64,000 nucleotides of DNA from Spirochaetales bacterium (lineage in GTDB: Bacteria; Spirochaetota; Spirochaetia; DSM-2461): assembly GCA_022360655.1 (NCBI GenBank), contig JAKSCK010000240.1, positions 248,001 through 312,000 of the forward strand, in the 5' to 3' direction. The translations under genes and the position numbers were made by a program. A model generated the notes under the pieces. It did not search any database. It saw only the letters and a program-made list of their open reading frames with translations, and was not told the DNA's origin. The first letter of the stretch is position 1. Every line of letters starts with the position of its first letter. Positions 61,757 to 64,000 of this stretch are shown here, piece by piece.

Positions 61757-62290
61757 CTATCGGGACCAGGCCTTCAGCATGGCAACCATTTCTGGTGAAC
61801 CCCAGTCTAAGGCACCAGAAACAACTCCTCGTGCCACACCATCTCTATCAATCACAAGAGTTGTGGGAAGTCCTGGGATCCCCACAAGTCGTGATGCACT
61901 TCCGTCCAGGTCATAGTACACCGGAAAAGTCACCTGAAATTCCTCTGAAAACTCTTTTACCAAAGAGGGATCTTCTTCGACATTCAATGCAATCAACGCA
62001 AAGTCTTGCCGCTCTAATCTTGAGTTGAGATGCACTAAGTCTGGGATTTCTGCTCGGCAAGGAGGGCACCATGTGGCCCAGAAATTGAGAAGGACAATAT
62101 TCCCCTGAAACTCTTCCAGTTGACGAGTTAAACCATCTTCATCGGTGAATTCAAGGTTGGGGAAGGGCTGTGAGGAGGGGAGGGGGGTGATTCCCAATCC
62201 CATCAACTCTGCATCCGATGGAATGATGGGCTGCTGGGAACAGGAGATGAAACCGGCAATGCAGAGTGTTAAAAGTCCAAGTTGTTTCAT
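61757..62290 (-). CDS. TlpA-like thioredoxin-fold lipoprotein
   Basis: 177 aa. N-terminal lipoprotein-type signal (LGLLTLCIAGFISC, Cys17 probable acylation site) followed by a TlpA/ResA-like domain with NFWATWCPPCRAE (Cys75-Cys78) and IPGLPTTLVIDRDG. Acts in the envelope as a thiol reductant, for example in cytochrome maturation or protein disulfide repair; target unknown. Separated by 21 bp from the upstream CAAX gene. Confidence 0.9.
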   Translation of the reverse strand: MKQLGLLTLCIAGFISCSQQPIIPSDAELMGLGITPLPSSQPFPNLEFTDEDGLTRQLEEFQGNIVLLNFWATWCPPCRAEIPDLVHLNSRLERQDFALIALNVEEDPSLVKEFSEEFQVTFPVYYDLDGSASRLVGIPGLPTTLVIDRDGVARGVVSGALDWGSPEMVAMLKAWSR

Positions 62291-62311
62291 GAAGGAATCC
62301 TCCTCTATGGA

Positions 62312-62941
62312 TTATCGGATGAGGAGGAGCATAAATGCCAGGGTATTGTGCAGAGTATGGGCCAGGATGAGAGGAAGGAGGCGATGGGTTTTCTTGTAAA
62401 CCCAGGCGTAAAACAGGCCTGAAAGAAAGGCCAAAAAGACGGTTTGCGGTCCCTCCCAAAAATGGATGATGGCAAAAGAGGCTGCAGAAATCAGTCCCCA
62501 AACAAAGGTATTCTTCTGATGCGGTGGGAGTATCCCCAAGAGCCATCCTCGGAAAAAACATTCTTCTGTGGTTGCCGTGACCAGGGCCAAGAGGATGGCT
62601 CCCATCATGTAGGTCCATGGACTTCCTTGAGAAACCCAAGAAGACTGGTTGGGTTTCAACAGGTATCCAAGTCCAAGAGAAGTGATGACCAGAGGGATGA
62701 TCCATAAAAGAGAGCGGATTCTTCCTGTTTGAGAGTGAGGAAGAGGGAAGGTCTTGAATGCCCAGATGGCAAACAAAAGAAAAGGAAAGCGAAGGATGGT
62801 TTCACGAAAGAAAAAGGAAAAATTGAGAGTGAGGCCTTGGGGGCTCTGACCAGAAAAAATCAAGCCCAGAAGATAGGGCAAAGCCAAAACAAACGTGATG
62901 AGGATTTTTTGAGAGGATTTTCTTCCATCCCTTTTTATCAT
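62312..62941 (-). CDS. CAAX (CPBP)-family membrane protease
   Basis: 209 aa with six membrane helices and the three metal-binding motifs of the CPBP family: TEECFFRGWL (EExxxR), FAIIHFWEG (FxxxH) and HTLHNTLA (HxxxN). Probable intramembrane protease; substrates unknown. First gene of the minus-strand CAAX-TlpA-SfsA unit, facing the PilZ gene. Confidence 0.9.
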   Translation of the reverse strand: MIKRDGRKSSQKILITFVLALPYLLGLIFSGQSPQGLTLNFSFFFRETILRFPFLLFAIWAFKTFPLPHSQTGRIRSLLWIIPLVITSLGLGYLLKPNQSSWVSQGSPWTYMMGAILLALVTATTEECFFRGWLLGILPPHQKNTFVWGLISAASFAIIHFWEGPQTVFLAFLSGLFYAWVYKKTHRLLPLILAHTLHNTLAFMLLLIR

Positions 62942-62949
62942 AGAACTGC

Positions 62950-62979
62950 ATTCTAGACATAAAGCGCCGATATTGAAAA
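62950..62979 (-). promoter_or_regulatory. Weak candidate promoter of the CAAX gene
   Basis: Minus strand: TTTTCA (62974-62979), 18-nt spacer, TAGAAT (62950-62955), 8 nt to ATG 62941. The -35 matches only 4 of 6, so this is a weak call. Confidence 0.3.
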
Positions 62980-64000
62980 TGAGTATGTGGTTTCTTGTTC
63001 TTGTCTTATTACTGATGACGCTTGTTTTTCTCTTGGCCTTTCCTTCTGGTCGAAGTCTGGGAAGAGAGAATCATGGAGGGAGAATTGCATTCACGGCAAA
63101 AGGCATGGATGCTGGTTTTACTTTGCCAGAAATTCGTCTGCTTTGGCAGGCGGCCGTCAGTGCTCGGTTGGCCATACCCTCTTTGATTTATGGTTCCATT
63201 GAAGAGTTGGACCGTGCCATCAACCAGATTGCCGGAGATGTGAATTTCTCTGATCGTCGGCCAGAAGATCCTGAAACAATTCTGTTAAAGAAACTGTTTG
63301 ATTATCGCAAAAAAGTGGAAAAGGGACGAAGTGGTCCCATGGATACCGTTCGAAAAACGCAGGACATCACCACGGGGCAGATGCTCACAATCCGGGCAGA
63401 TGGTGTTGGAATTTATACCTCACAGGTGATTGAAAATAATGCCGATTACTTTTCCATCTCCATTCCAGTGGGAAAGCCTCTTCCTGCTGGATTTAGCTGG
63501 CGCTTGAACCGGCTCAACATCTATTTCTGGCGGAAAGATGATGCAGGTTATTTCTTTCAAACCCGGGTGATGGATGGTTTTAGTGATAAAGATGGGCGCG
63601 TCTTCCGACTGCATCATAGCAATACCATACTTCGGAGCCAGAAAAGAGAGTCGGTGAGAGCTCCTGCCCGAATTCCTGCTCGATTGTATTATCTCACTTC
63701 CCTTGATGATGCCAGCGATCATGTTGAGTCTGAGCCAGGACTGAGCACTCTCATCACCGATCTCTCTGAATCGGGTGCAGCCCTTCGTATTGGGGGAAGA
63801 GCGCGTAAAAGTCAGCCCTTTAAACTGCAATTTAAAATCCGTCGAGAGATTGTTGTGGTGTGTGGAGTGGTGAAGCGAGTGGTTTATAAGTCCAAAGAAA
63901 ACGAATCGTCACTCCATACAGAATTTCTTCCTGTCAATGAGAATACGAAGATGGTACTTCTCTCTTATGTTTTTGATATAGACAGAACTCGTGCCCAGGG
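62979..64000 (+). CDS. Membrane-anchored PilZ-domain protein (3' end outside window)
   Basis: 340 codons open to the window edge, from ATG 62979 (second ATG at 62985). Residues 3-22 form a membrane helix (FLVLVLLLMTLVFLLAF). Residues about 125-215 form a flagellar-brake-like (YcgR N-terminal type) beta domain, and the rest a PilZ domain with QKRESVR (Arg223/Arg227 of RxxxR) and DLSESG (residues 261-266), the two c-di-GMP-binding motifs. Likely links c-di-GMP to motility or envelope behaviour, as in other spirochaetes. No stop is seen before base 64000. Confidence 0.85.
   Translation, partial: MSMWFLVLVLLLMTLVFLLAFPSGRSLGRENHGGRIAFTAKGMDAGFTLPEIRLLWQAAVSARLAIPSLIYGSIEELDRAINQIAGDVNFSDRRPEDPETILLKKLFDYRKKVEKGRSGPMDTVRKTQDITTGQMLTIRADGVGIYTSQVIENNADYFSISIPVGKPLPAGFSWRLNRLNIYFWRKDDAGYFFQTRVMDGFSDKDGRVFRLHHSNTILRSQKRESVRAPARIPARLYYLTSLDDASDHVESEPGLSTLITDLSESGAALRIGGRARKSQPFKLQFKIRREIVVVCGVVKRVVYKSKENESSLHTEFLPVNENTKMVLLSYVFDIDRTRAQ

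Noticed and set aside
1..64000. CRISPR arrays, tRNA genes, rRNA genes, prophage or conjugation genes
   Set aside because: No spaced direct repeats, no cloverleaf-type sequence and no characteristic proteins were seen by eye; a tRNA scan was not run.

Overview
The window is about 50% GC and gene-dense, and reads as the chromosome of an anaerobic, flagellated spirochaete (Spirochaetota, probably a Treponema/Spirochaeta-like lineage). The pointers are: an alanyl-tRNA synthetase that stops after the editing domain, as in treponemes; a FliG-type motor paralogue; a membrane-anchored PilZ protein; a TPR protein paired with a small spirochaete-type protein; and a three-gene degenerate xanthine-dehydrogenase cluster. 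No rRNA, tRNA, CRISPR or phage genes were seen.

Layout. 1-4.7 kb: [FeFe]-hydrogenase maturation operon hydG-hydE-aspartase-like lyase-hydF. 4.8-9.1 kb: poly(A)-polymerase-type nucleotidyltransferase, oligoendopeptidase F, a short mobile repeat, and a P-loop/Asp23 fusion. 9.2-15.8 kb: a new membrane protein coupled to rnfCDGEAB, closed by a terminator. 15.8-24.8 kb: a GH57-like protein lacking its nucleophile, a secreted beta-rich protein, a FliG paralogue, manA, a UPF0178 protein, a GH18 protein and purH. 24.9-31.4 kb: a hybrid histidine kinase, a receiver-ATPase protein, purD and a MATE transporter. 31.4-37.2 kb: a second copy of the mobile repeat and aceE-aceF-lpd. 37.3-43.2 kb: alaS, then hisZ-hisG-hisB with a small protein and a TPR protein. 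43.2-51.6 kb: dnaE-yggT-recG-rsmD and a LysM amidase. 51.6-57.6 kb: xanthine-dehydrogenase-like genes and two nucleotide-sugar genes. 57.7-64 kb: envelope proteins (SPOR, TlpA, CAAX protease), TylF-type methyltransferase, SfsA, and a PilZ protein that runs off the end.

How it fits together. HydEFG build the H-cluster, Rnf exchanges electrons between ferredoxin and NAD while moving ions, and an AceE-type pyruvate dehydrogenase makes acetyl-CoA and NADH. This describes a fermentative redox economy. FliG and PilZ link to motility; LysM amidase, SPOR/RlpA-like and CapD/DegT genes link to the envelope.

Main points for a second look: (1) a recurring promoter arrangement in which the -10 box lies 5-8 nt before the start codon with no Shine-Dalgarno, suggesting leaderless mRNAs for many operons; (2) two genes, hisB (A9) and recG (C7), are broken by +1 changes in homopolymers; (3) two copies of a hairpin-ended MITE-like repeat; (4) a GH57-like pseudoenzyme; (5) a GC-rich palindromic insertion at the start of hydE; (6) operator-like dyads downstream of the aceE promoter. 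All functions are inferred by reading motifs; no database search was run.
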